64,000 nucleotides of DNA from Branchiostoma floridae (Eukaryota > Chordata > Leptocardii > Amphioxiformes > Branchiostomatidae): assembly GCF_000003815.2 (NCBI RefSeq), contig NC_049986.1, forward strand, positions 11,175,827 through 11,239,826, given 5' to 3'. The position numbers and the translations under genes were made by a program. Positions 1 to 11,800 of this stretch are shown piece after piece; within the stretch, counting starts at the first letter, position 1; each line of letters opens with the position of its first letter. The notes beneath the pieces are model-generated. The model did not search any database. It had not been told where the DNA came from and was given only the letters and a program-made list of their open reading frames with translations.

Positions 1-719
1 CCTCATTGATTTTTGTCTGTTCTCAACAACAACAACAAAAGTTTGGCCACATATCACCCCATATCAAACAGAATTTCATGCTCACCAGAGGACCTGGTTT
101 TGAGATACAGGGTGGGGGCATAGGCCATAGCGCCCATGTTCCCTCTTTAGACAAAAATGGCAATGCAAACATGATTGAACTGGCAACAAGTGCCTCTTAC
201 AGTCTTACTGGAGGTGAACATGAGACAAACCAAGCCTGGGAAAGAATGATCTGAATGTGCAGTCCTATGGTTTGGTAGCACTTTTTAGTTTTGCTGGATT
301 TTTCTTGTTTTCGCCTGCACGCATTAGTATTCTGGTCTCCAAACGATGTCATCCATAAAATTAAGTCGGTGTGGCCTTACAGGAAATACAGCCCAGGATC
401 ATTATTCCAACTGCATACATGTATACATTGTATATGCAAAGGCCCAGGAACAGGCTCAGAATGCGCACCCCACATCAGAGAGTGTCGCATTTCTGAGCAA
501 TCCAGGCAAAGTCTTTTCATACTATAAACTCTGGCTACTTAAGTCAGTCAAACTCCCACACATACATTTTATGATAGCCTTAAATGCTTAAAAAAAAACG
601 AGCTGCTCTGCCGTGCACCAAGTACCAGTCATACCTCGGATTCCACGTACGCGGCGGCACGCGGCTACTCTCAGAGACTGTTTGGATGAATCACACCGTA
701 CAACAAGGAAAGCGGGAGA
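1..719. other. Upstream flank of the fibrinogen-domain gene; no gene recognised
   Basis: I see only short open frames here, none resembling a known protein. The stretch just before position 720 should hold the promoter and 5' UTR of the downstream gene. An in-frame TGA at 687-689 closes the frame upstream of the chosen ATG. Confidence 0.5.
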
Positions 720-3700
720 ATGTCCAAGAATCCGAGATGTGCCACGGATCCACTTCCAAAGTTACCCGATGAGGGTCAAGACTCCATATGCCCTTCAACA
801 GGTATGATTTTCATAGATAGCGTCCGAAAAGTGAGGTGAATTTTATATCTGATGTGCTTTAAACAACATACATGTAGGTAACACCAAAGGTTGCTTACTG
901 TAGTAAAATTATTGAAGCCAGTTAAACATAATGGGGGAAAAACTTGATGTGTATAAAAAAACAGCGAGTTTAAACTGCAAAAGCGTGCTGCAGAAATAAC
1001 TTGATGGCAATCAGCAAAACAAGGAGCAAAGAAAACAATTGTAGCCTGTAAGAAATGAACGCCGGTACCCTGAATGTATGATAAGAGATTTATGCATGAT
1101 TATTCCTATGATGATATTTTATTTCCTTTATCACAGTTACACAGCTGGGAGTAAACAGTTATGAAGATGTTGATAGAAATGTACCAAGAACACATCTGGG
1201 AAGACCTTGGCCAACAAAAGAAGGTAACATGCATTGGCATAATACCACCAGGTTTGCTGCAATCTCTCAATGTTACAATAATGTATTTGTCAATCAACTG
1301 CTCAATGAGTAATTTCACTCAGTATAAGAGTATTGCTTTCCTTTTATTCATAAAAGTCACAAATAGGCATTTGAGTTCAACCTGCACCATGTGTAGTCTG
1401 CACTAGTTTGATATAACATTAGCATTTTAAGTACGATCTACATAGCCAGCAGTATAACTGACCTTTAGCATAACACACCAACAACTGGCGCATGGCTGGA
1501 TTCAAGGCAATGAATTTGTTACAGATGGTTCTGAATTTGTTCAAATTTGTATATTGGGTACTGAGAATTTGGTTGCAGTGCACTAACTGATTCTCCACAA
1601 ACACAAAGGACATTTAGGATCAACCTGGAACTTAGAACTAACACTGATTACCACAAAAACATGTCAACCAATCAATCAATCAAACAATCAATCAATCACT
1701 TGCATCATAACAGTCTGACGCATAGCCTCTATCGTTACAGATGCCATATGAATACATGTAATGCTGATTTCACTTAAATTTTCTTTTAGCTTCCAAGTCA
1801 GGGAGGGTCAATGCTGAATTTCAGGGAGGGATTGAAGGCAGAAGGGACAGAGGGAAGGAAACAACGGACACCAGATCTCCCATGGACCCTCTGCCCATAC
1901 CTCCTGATGATCCCTGCACTGCTCGTCTGTTTTTAGGTAAGAAAACCAGAAAATGTATGCAGCACTTAACTGTTAAAACGACTATTTGAAGATTCAACAA
2001 TATAATTGACAATTTATGTAGCAGTTCCTGTTGCACTTGAAAGATACACGTATATGGCTATCAACTGTTTTGTCTCAATACTCAGGTGAAAGATGTATCG
2101 TTAGGTAAAAATAGGGTATTTCGGGATCGTCAAGTCGAAAGACGGTAGTTTCACACTGCAGTATTTTGGAAATATTTTAATTTGAAATCAGAAGCAGAAG
2201 CAGAAATCCCTAGATATCGATACACATTTTTTTAACGCAACGAATATAGGTTACCACATGGATAAAGGTAACCCAACGTTATTCATTGGAAGTGAGAATG
2301 AAATTGATTGCCTCCACACTTGGTCTTTTCCTTTTTGATTTTTGTGTTGTTCCTAATGGCACCCAGCAGCCCAGCCTAGAGTAGACGCTACTGGAGATCG
2401 GGCAGAAACACATACCAGCAGGTATGCAGGCATTGATGACAACGTTGTTGAGGAACATCATGGAAAAGATGAGATAACCGAAGATACTGGTCAGTATTAA
2501 TAAATATCTTTATTTCATGTACATGGAACCATATAGCCTCACTAAGATTGCACTCCTATCGGCCAGCCTTACAGTTACCACCACAGGAGAGGGTCATTAA
2601 CCCCAGCCAGGGAGAGATTGTGTAAATACAGGCTATATGGACCCTATAATCTAAGCAACATAATACAGACAAATACATTTTCTCTATACATACATTTCTA
2701 TACACATACATTTCTATACAAATTTGACTGAACACACAACAAGTTACTACTAGCTTTCGCTTGCTATTAAACCACGGTTTGGTTAGCAAGCAAAAGTATT
2801 GAGCCAGCGGTCAATACGGAGTATGGTACTCAGGCTAACAAGTTGTATCATTTCAAGGAAGCTTCCTGTTGTAGCAGTCAAATTTCAATGTAATGAAATT
2901 TTATGACTCTGTTATAGATTATCTATTTATCTCCAACCAGACCCAGGCTATCATTACTACACTGGCATGAACCAAGCTTACCTGGATGCACAAAAAGCCG
3001 GTAGTTCTCCACAAGGTCAGTGTGCCGAGGACGTCACATTCTTCAGGAGATGTGTCCAGAAGCTGAATTCGACGCCCGGATACGTGCTGGCCTTTTGTGC
3101 AGGCGTTGCCGTCGCTGCAGTGATGGCCGTGATCGTCAATAACATTGTCATCACGAACCATAAGGGACCACCGGGCCATCAGAGACCGAGGACTCATTTG
3201 CCGGTATGCACTTGAAACACAAATCTTTTGTCTGGATTTGCAGTATCACTGACAAAAGTGATCGGATGGTGTCTGAAATGTCTAACCGCTTCCAAAATCA
3301 TATCCAGTTGCTTGAGTTTAAACTGTTTGTTTTTTTGGCATATCTTATTTCCTGAATGTCTAACCTTCATCAACATATTTTGACGGGAATGTTTTATTTT
3401 CTCACAATATAGAATTTTCATCTCCAGCAACGTTAATGAAAAAAAAAGTATTGTGTATAATTAAGAGTCTTTCAGTAACTGTTGTAATGTTTTGATGTTC
3501 TTAAGTGAGCATCTATTTCTTGTATTTTCTCCTCTAGACTAGAGATCCAAACATAGCTCCTACAAACACAACAATAGCACAACACCAACGGGTAACCATG
3601 GGAACCACAGCGTCAACTGTGACAATGCTGCCGGCATCCACAACAGCGGATGGTATTTCTGAATATATATCATGATAAATCTTTATTCAAGATGAAGCAC

Positions 3701-5657
3701 TAAGATAAAAATTTAAAAAACAGATATTATGATAGGTAACTTTAATAAGTGGAGCAACCTTTGCAAGATAATCAAGTTATACGCTTATTTTTCAAAAGCT
3801 TTAATAATTTAGTTTTCCTGATCCTAAACTGATTTTAGTCACTTTTGTCTGGGTAGCACACAGAATGCACAGAAACGATATGTTCCTAAGACCTTATAAA
3901 GTTGTTGGTCTTAAGAAATTTACATTTTTTGTATTATTTTTTGTTCCAATCATGTACAGACAAATGCAGGATAGAACCATCGTTGAATGATTCATCCTGT
4001 GCATCTCTCGGTCCACTGCTTGGTTCCAGTACTGGAGTCTACACCATCAACATTGCTGGGCAGAACGTACCTGTACGCTGTGACATGAACACAACAGGAG
4101 GAGGTACTGTAGACTGTACTGATAAAGGCCTTAATAAGGTCACATTTCCAAACCGGGGCCCGGCCGGGCAGCTTTTGGGAACAAAAAGTATATAAAAGAC
4201 ACCAAACTACACAAGACGTAAAGACTGAGATAGTCATGGATATTATTTGTGCATATTTTAACATACCCCATGATATATTTCTATTTTTCATTTCCACAAA
4301 AAGCCCGGCTGGGCCCCGGTTTAAAAATGTGATGGGACACCCCTGGGTATGATCTCAGAAGCTGTAGGGAGGAATGTGAATTTTTTAAAGTCTATCAGAC
4401 GTGCTTTCCATTGTTTTTTGGTGGCAGAGTGGCAGAGACATATTTTCATTGTGTTTCAATTCTTCCTTAATCTTCTCCTTGCTGCCTTATAATTCTTTCT
4501 AACTCCATAAATGTTAAGCCATTACCTTTATGCAGAACAACATCTTTCTGGTCGCTCAATGACTTAAATATCTTGCTATCACAATTCATGTTTGCAGCCA
4601 ATATCACACACATACCAGAAAGGACTTTGCCCTTCAGCTTACTAAGTTATGTGTCTGAACAAGGTAGATGATATTGGCTCCAAAAATGAGTTGTGACAAC
4701 AAGATATTATTAAGTCATTGAGTGACCAGAAAGATGTTGTTCTGCATTTCATTATTTTAGTTATTGGTTTATCTATTATTTATTTAGTATATTTGCAGGA
4801 CAAGTTATAGGCCAGGCATGGCTACATGTAACATGTGGTCTATGTTCTGTTGACTCCCAGGTTGGACAGTCATCCAGCGGCGTTTTGACGGAAGTGTCGA
4901 CTTCAACAGAGAGTGGAGGGACTACAGGGATGGCTTCGGTCATCCGTCCGGAGAGTACTGGCTAGGCCTGGAACATGTCCATCAACTGACCAGTCAGGGC
5001 AGCTGGACACTCAGGATTGAACTTGAGAGACGTGGAACGTAAGGATTTTTGATATGCATTTAATCTTGGGGTTCAGTGAGTTTATAGTATCACCAGGTAC
5101 AAGTACCATTGCTTTGATATACATGTACCAAGGACCCTGAATATACAAATAGACTGAGTCTGGGAATAGAACTGTTGTGGGGAAAAGACTGTTATAAGCA
5201 TCTCTTTAAATGTTTGTTCTACAGTGTACGACACATCGTTTCCGGTCGCTTCGTCGACCAAACTCTAAACCCTGTGGATGAACCTGAAGGTGGCTTTTGG
5301 GCTGAATATGGCTTCAGTGTGGCCAGTCAGAGTACCAACTACCAGCTCCATCTGTCAGGTTTCAGTGGTACTGCAGGGAACTCCATGAATGCCATCGGCT
5401 ACCCGTGGACCGCAGCCACCGGCATGATGTTCTCCACACGAGACCGAGACAACGACGGGTCCCTGGGCAGACACTGTGGCAGGGAACTGAAGGGTGGCTG
5501 GTGGTACAACGACTGTACCCTGTCAGGACTCAACAACAAGTATCCCAATGACAACGTGCACTGCAATAGTAAGAAGTACATAGAATGGCACACGTTGTCG
5601 GATAGATTTCACTGTTTGATCAAAGTCTCAATGAAAATAAGACCAACTGAGTTCTGA
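720..5657 (+). CDS. Type II transmembrane protein with C-terminal fibrinogen-related domain (FIBCD1/ficolin-like)
   Basis: Nine exons are predicted: 720-801, 1137-1223, 1790-1936, 2370-2489, 2941-3203, 3538-3652, 3960-4103, 4861-5038 and 5225-5657, giving 522 residues. Phases close at every junction. Residues 1-190 form a polar, acidic, presumably cytoplasmic tail; there is no signal peptide. One hydrophobic segment lies at about 193-217, then a Thr/Pro-rich stalk, then a fibrinogen-related domain from about 272 to the end. Domain hallmarks are SCASLGPLL, WTVIQRRFDGSVDF, the calcium-loop sequence DRDNDG, GGWWYNDC and the terminal MKIRP. Such domains bind acetylated or other glycan ligands in ficolins and FIBCD1, so a cell-surface recognition receptor is inferred. 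The segment usually containing DWEGN is replaced by a longer one (RHIVSGRFVDQTLN onward). Exons 1-4 are predicted from open frame, splice sites and phase only, so they are less certain than exons 5 and 7-9. Confidence 0.82.
2100..2286. repeat. MITE-like repeat, relative of the element at 16015-16222
   Basis: This lies in intron 3 of the fibrinogen-domain gene. It shares with 16015-16222 the internal pieces aaatcccta and atataggtta, and a terminal part reading ataaaggt followed by an aacgtta-type end. The left boundary is uncertain. Confidence 0.5.
4139..4332. mobile_element. MITE with about 32-bp GC-rich terminal inverted repeats (copy 1)
   Basis: The left end reads TCACATTTCCAAACCGGGG followed by CCCGGCCGGG. 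The right end is its reverse complement with a few changes. It sits in intron 7 of the fibrinogen-domain gene. The internal sequence matches, in reverse orientation, the element at 58741-58914, which confirms a dispersed family. No transposase is present, so it is non-autonomous. Confidence 0.85.
4531..4746. mobile_element. Inverted-repeat element with about 80-bp arms
   Basis: The left arm begins TGCAGAACAACATCTTTCTG at 4531. The right arm ends with its reverse complement at 4746. Matching continues through a CTCAATGACTTAA / TTAAGTCATTGAG pair to a GCCAATATCA / GATATTGGC pair around a loop of about 60 bp. It lies about 200 bp from the previous MITE in the same intron. Confidence 0.8.
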
Positions 5658-5861
5658 TGACATCATCAATGATCACAGCAATTTGAATTCGCACAAACAT
5701 TATGACTGAAGTTCTGACAGGGAACAGTTGTATATATTGTATATTGTATATTGTTTACAGCAATTATTGAGTAATGAACTACTGGCAGATTTTTAGTAGA
5801 AGCTAAATGGGAGGTAGTCCCATAGCCTTTTTTTGAGGCTGTAGGTTCAGTTGGTCGTCAA

Positions 5862-6594
5862 NNNNNNNNNNNNNNNNNNNNNNNNNNNNNNNNNNNNNNN
5901 NNNNNNNNNNNNNNNNNNNNNNNNNNNNNNNNNNNNNNNNNNNNNNNNNNNNNNNNNNNNNNNNNNNNNNNNNNNNNNNNNNNNNNNNNNNNNNNNNNNN
6001 NNNNNNNNNNNNNNNNNNNNNNNNNNNNNNNNNNNNNNNNNNNNNNNNNNNNNNNNNNNNNNNNNNNNNNNNNNNNNNNNNNNNNNNNNNNNNNNNNNNN
6101 NNNNNNNNNNNNNNNNNNNNNNNNNNNNNNNNNNNNNNNNNNNNNNNNNNNNNNNNNNNNNNNNNNNNNNNNNNNNNNNNNNNNNNNNNNNNNNNNNNNN
6201 NNNNNNNNNNNNNNNNNNNNNNNNNNNNNNNNNNNNNNNNNNNNNNNNNNNNNNNNNNNNNNNNNNNNNNNNNNNNNNNNNNNNNNNNNNNNNNNNNNNN
6301 NNNNNNNNNNNNNNNNNNNNNNNNNNNNNNNNNNNNNNNNNNNNNNNNNNNNNNNNNNNNNNNNNNNNNNNNNNNNNNNNNNNNNNNNNNNNNNNNNNNN
6401 NNNNNNNNNNNNNNNNNNNNNNNNNNNNNNNNNNNNNNNNNNNNNNNNNNNNNNNNNNNNNNNNNNNNNNNNNNNNNNNNNNNNNNNNNNNNNNNNNNNN
6501 NNNNNNNNNNNNNNNNNNNNNNNNNNNNNNNNNNNNNNNNNNNNNNNNNNNNNNNNNNNNNNNNNNNNNNNNNNNNNNNNNNNNCGAAGAAGGG
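5862..6594. other. Assembly gap (N run)
   Basis: An unbroken run of N. Any open frames across it are artefacts. Confidence 0.99.
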
Positions 6595-7005
6595 GCAATT
6601 AGTACCAATTCCTAACTTTCTAAGACACCTTAAGCTGAGCAAATTAACAAATCTTGATGGTGTAAAGTTGGACAGTTTATCTACAAAGGCTCATCTTTTG
6701 ACAACTCATTGTGACAATTGTTCAGCTCACATTGTTAACTGATCCATAAATAGCTGTTACTTTGTGGTTGAAGTCATATAACTATATGTTCTTTACTTTT
6801 CTAGTCACTATGTCTCAGTCAGTGTATGCGTATGTTGCAACACTGTAAATATGGCATATATTGGTTATCAATTGTTACTTGTATATATTTCTGTTTATCA
6901 ATTTGATATTTTGTATGCACCATGTAAGGATATAATGTTATAGCTGCCAGCTATGAAATGAATCGAATCACTGCATCAACAATTAAAATGTGTATTCTTA
7001 TCATG

Positions 7006-7011
7006 AATAAA
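7006..7011 (+). terminator. Candidate polyadenylation signal AATAAA
   Basis: This is a canonical hexamer in AT-rich DNA downstream of the fibrinogen-domain stop codon and the gap. Assignment to that gene is inferred because the gap hides the intervening sequence. Confidence 0.35.
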
Positions 7012-8584
7012 TGTCATTTCGTTGAAAACTAAACTTGTGTATTGCTTTTATTATTGTGTATTGGTCTACAGAAAAATACAATCTTTAAATGACTGAAAAT
7101 GACTATAGAATGGTGTGGCTCTGAAATAAAAATAAAAAACTTAACGTTACATCTTGGAAAGTTATTGTGTTTTATCATTATGATAATCGTGCATGCAAAA
7201 AAAGTTATTTTCTGTACTGGTACATATTTTTCTGATTGGAAAGGGACGAGCTTATGTAGCGACAGTTATATGAAAAAAAAGTAAAAAAATTGTGACCAAT
7301 CATTCAAGATAAACATTATCCAGGGTATTGAGGAATTTTTTTGTTCAATAAGTCACCTTTGATAATGCAGTATCCCTACTCCTTTCCACTCAACGAAAAC
7401 AACTCATTGGCAACAATTCGTGCAGTCGGTGCCTTACCTTTGCGTGTCAAGGGCGCCACTAAGCGAACTACAAAAGAACGACATTAAAGTAATGTTGCTA
7501 ATACGATTTTACATTGATTAGTTAAGAGCGACCCCTAGCAGGTAATGAAATAAATGCAGATTGACTAGAGCGCCATTAGTAGCCGCACATGCACACGGTG
7601 ACTGGTCAATGGTCATTATTGAAAACTCAGAACACGACAGTATTTGATGATACGCGGTAATATTGATGATATTATCCGTATGTATATCGACATGACCAAT
7701 CAGCGTTATTTTTATTAAGGTAAATTCAGGTTTAGAAATATCAATTCGATGATTGTTGATGCTGCACAACTCAGACTAATATTAACGTTACTTATCCCTG
7801 ATAAAAATTAGTGCAACTGAAATCTTGAACCTATTGATACTGTATTTGTGTCCTTATCGCCATTTGCACACCATTTTTAAACACTTAAATATGAACGCCA
7901 ACTTCGCTGTGTGGTGCAAAAATAACGTTACGGTGAATTTATCTTTTTCCTGCATTTATATTCTATTCCGCAACGAGGCGCTCGTGACACGTAGCCTGGA
8001 AATGTACTTGTTGATGAAGATGAGAACGACTGGTGTCAGACTAAAACGGAAAGTGACGCGTAAAATTGACTTATCTTGGTTTAAATAACGTTACATGATG
8101 TATCATTTTTATTTGTTGTAGACAAGAAGGAATACTTACAACAGGAATAGTATAAATGCAAGTGAGTGATCTCACCCCCACCTATCAGAATGGTCTCTTC
8201 AAGCGGTCACAGGTCACGGGAGGTCAGATGTCATGTTTTTGGATGGGCTACAATTTCTGGCCGGTTGATTCAGCCGCTGTTTTTAGTCACCTTTTCTCAA
8301 CCGCCTCAATCAACGCTGCGTTAAAACCAATTAGATAGCGTTTTGTAAATCCAGGCGCCGCCAAATCTGACTACAAAGCGATGCAAGGTGGTTTTCTTTG
8401 CGGAAAATTCGCCGCAATTGTCGGAAGGTGCTAACCACACCCCTGCCGTGCACACTTGTTCCAGACAGCCCGTCTGGCTGTACCGTTAGAACCGCTACCG
8501 GGTGAGATCAGAACCGGGGTCTGGACGGTTGCCGAGGTTTTCACCTGGAGGGAAGCTGAGGTAACGATATGAATCGGTGCGAAC

Positions 8585-8772
8585 ATGTCTGACGAAGAAA
8601 TACCGGAGCAAGAGAGGAAGATTGTGACTGAGTTCTGCTATCTGCTGGACAAGTCCAAACAACTCTTCAATGGACTCAGGTAACAATTATGATTACCTAG
8701 GGACCCGGAGTGAAGTATTCTCTGCCTCTCAGTCTCTACCTCCCCGTCCCTTTCCCTCTGAAGTTCTTTTCT

Positions 8773-8847
<75 letters not shown>

Positions 8848-11800
8848 GTTTCATGCATCTAATATTGCACTGTACATGTAAATCATTAGTCTAGCATTAT
8901 ATAGGATACACAATATTTATGGTCTAACTTGATCAGTAGTATTGCTTTCAGGTATCTTATCATAGTTTAGAGACTTTCAGACTTGTGAACCCTGGGGGTA
9001 ACAATTCTACAAAAGGGAAGCTGTACATCGAACCTTTCAGTTTTACGAACATTTAATGTGACCATCACACCTAAAGTGTGCAGTTCAAATCCAATGTAAA
9101 TTGATCGGGAATTATCATCTCACTTCAGCTGGAGAATCATTATCTTATTGGGGTCACCTGAGAAAGGGATAAATCCCAGGCAAGAGCTAGACCTTTTCCT
9201 TGCTTTTAGCCTTTTGGTACCAAAATTGCAGCGTGAAGGTTGAAATACTAATGCCCACCTGCAACCTTTGAGTTTAAAAGATATAGCGCTAGTGAAGATT
9301 GTATAGTTTCAGAACACTTCGAAATTTTGTAGTAAAAAATCAGGACGTTGTGAATCACAATTGTGTTTTAAATTTTGATTGTAAAATATTATCTGATGAG
9401 ATAATGTAAGGACTGTCAGATATTGAAATGTCCTCACCTTTTAAAGTACTGTACAGCCTTTTCCAAAAAAATCCAGTATTCCAGGAGATTGGAGGTCAGC
9501 TGTACCCATGGCTGAGCAACCTTTCACTCAGTATGCCTGTCCAGAGAAAGTGCCATAAAGGTGCAGTTTATAGTTATAGGGTCTTTGGGGATGAGATAAT
9601 TTCATTATGTCATCTCTCTTTGCACCTGGTGGACCAGCTGTATTATAATCAATTATAAGTGTCCCATATGAATCAAATATGGGACATAAAAGTGCTACAT
9701 TTAACACATGTTTGAGATCATAATCGTTAGATTGTTAAAATGTCTACCAATTCTCAAAGTTATGTTAGTACTGTTACTATATTCCATTCATGGCCTCAGC
9801 GGATGGTTGATTTCCATTAGATGATAAATGATGATGATGATGGTGTTGATAAGGACCAATTTAAACTATCTGCTCAGAAATTCTCTTTGACTCTGCAACA
9901 TAAGCATAATATGACATTATTATGCAGAATTTGAATCTGAGTCAGTTATTTCATGTGACGCACTACAAACTGCCTACAACGTATGCAAAAACTTAATTAC
10001 ACTCTCCTTTTTGTCTGTCCATTACACCATTCCCAACAGCTTTCATTTCTTGTAATTGTAAGAATAATTTAGGATCTCTCGTACATTTTCAATGGTTCAG
10101 TTACTCTCCTGGTTGTTGTGTACACAAAATCAGCTCCAAGGACATGGAACCACACAAGTACAGTTATTGCATAAAGCTGCATTATGTTAGAAGTACAGCG
10201 AGTTCTGCCTGAGTGTTGTACCAGCTAATGTACCCTGTGAATGGTACGTATAGTGAAGAGGGCCTCTGTAAAGTTGAAGAACCCGTAGCCAGGGCCTCTC
10301 ATGACCCTCAATCAAGAAGGTGCCATTCCTGCACAAGGGTCACTGATGGTTAACACTTGGCTGGTATACAGCTGTGAACTTTCCGATGAATGATGTAGAA
10401 TATCCGATATATCGCCGTGGAAACGCCATGTGGTAAATATGGTGAAGTTGGCATGGGGTGCCAAGGAATGAGATTAATATGGAGGCAACAGGCTTCCAGG
10501 TTCAAATGCAGAGATTAATCATACTGGTACTCTCCAATCTTATTCTGTAGGTCTCTTGGACCAGTGCAGTGTTAGGCAAATGAATGTTTTGCTACTAATA
10601 TGGTAGAGTGAATCATAGCACTATCATTGATAGGCACAGTCTGAAATTATTAATCTTTTTTGCTTTCTTATCTGCAATGTTTCTCAATTTTTCTCAAACA
10701 AGTTTTTTCTTTTTTCTAAAGCTGCCATTTTAAATGTTGCAGTTGGTTCTATTGAGCTCTGAGTATATGTTACAAGATGTAGGTTGTATATAGAATTGTC
10801 AACTTTTACTTTAACCCTTAGTCACCTGTGCCCCCCTGCTGTATTTTGCAGAGATTTACCCCAGTATGGGCAGCGTCAGTGGCAGGCGTACTTTGGCAGA
10901 ACCTTTGATGTCTACACCAAACTGTGGAAGTTCCAACAACAGAACAGGTAACGCCATCAGTATTACTATTAGCACCAACCCTACAGTTTGAACATGTACT
11001 GAACACTGTCTTGTACCCTGATTTACAATTGTCAAGATAAGCCCTGTGTAAATGTTTACTTGTAGAAAATCAGTTATACATGTATTCCTCTTTCTCCCTG
11101 TAGCCTACTCCTGGTAGCTTTTGTTCGCTTAATTGTCCTCTTTCAGATTTGATATCATTTTCTTTATTCATCAATGCACACAGAGACAGCTAGGCTAATG
11201 TCTTTACTAGTAATCTTGTCAATGCTGTTGACATCAAACTTGTGTTTGCTAGAAAGCTATGAGAAGGTTAATAGCATTTTATCCTTCTCTGTTACTGCTG
11301 TGCTAAACACAAATTATAGCAACTGTGCATTGCTAGCACTAAGAGTATAAACCTAGATGTGTGACTATGTGCTCAAATGTCAATATATTTGGCACACTCA
11401 CAATGTTCCATTCATATATCAGAACAATAGCGTGTATGATGTTCAGACGCTTTGTTTACCTTAGTCTACCTGGTCCCGAAAAGTCTGTTATCCTTTGGGT
11501 TGTATTTCATTCTCACCTGGACAGGTGACACCAGGTACAAAACAGGTGAAACATACACCTGGACCCAGTTTTTTTTTCTTCATGTTCCTATGTTTAGACC
11601 ACCTTTCTTTGTTATTTTTTTACATCTTAGAGGTTTTTGCTCTGAATGTTGAAAGTTTTAAAAAGATTTTTAACATCGTCTTATTCCTGACTTTGAGAGT
11701 ACATATGTTTTTGTTATGTTGTTTGAAAGAATGTCTCACAGGTAAAGGTGATGCTTAAGTTAACAAAGTAACTGAATCTTCCACAACAAGACATGTCAAG

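Larger units (their letters stand above)
5658..8584. other. 3' flank of fibrinogen-domain gene, N gap, and SCAI upstream region
   Basis: No conserved protein was seen. An AATAAA at 7006-7011 could end the fibrinogen-domain transcript or a gene hidden in the gap. Sequence from about 8340 to 8584 should hold the SCAI promoter and 5' UTR. Confidence 0.5.

Noticed and set aside
2857-2871. CAAGGAAGCTTCCTG as a fifth micro-palindrome
   Set aside because: It is imperfect at the end and lacks 7-bp flanking repeats.
5803-6642. Long open frames across the N run
   Set aside because: They consist almost entirely of undetermined bases.
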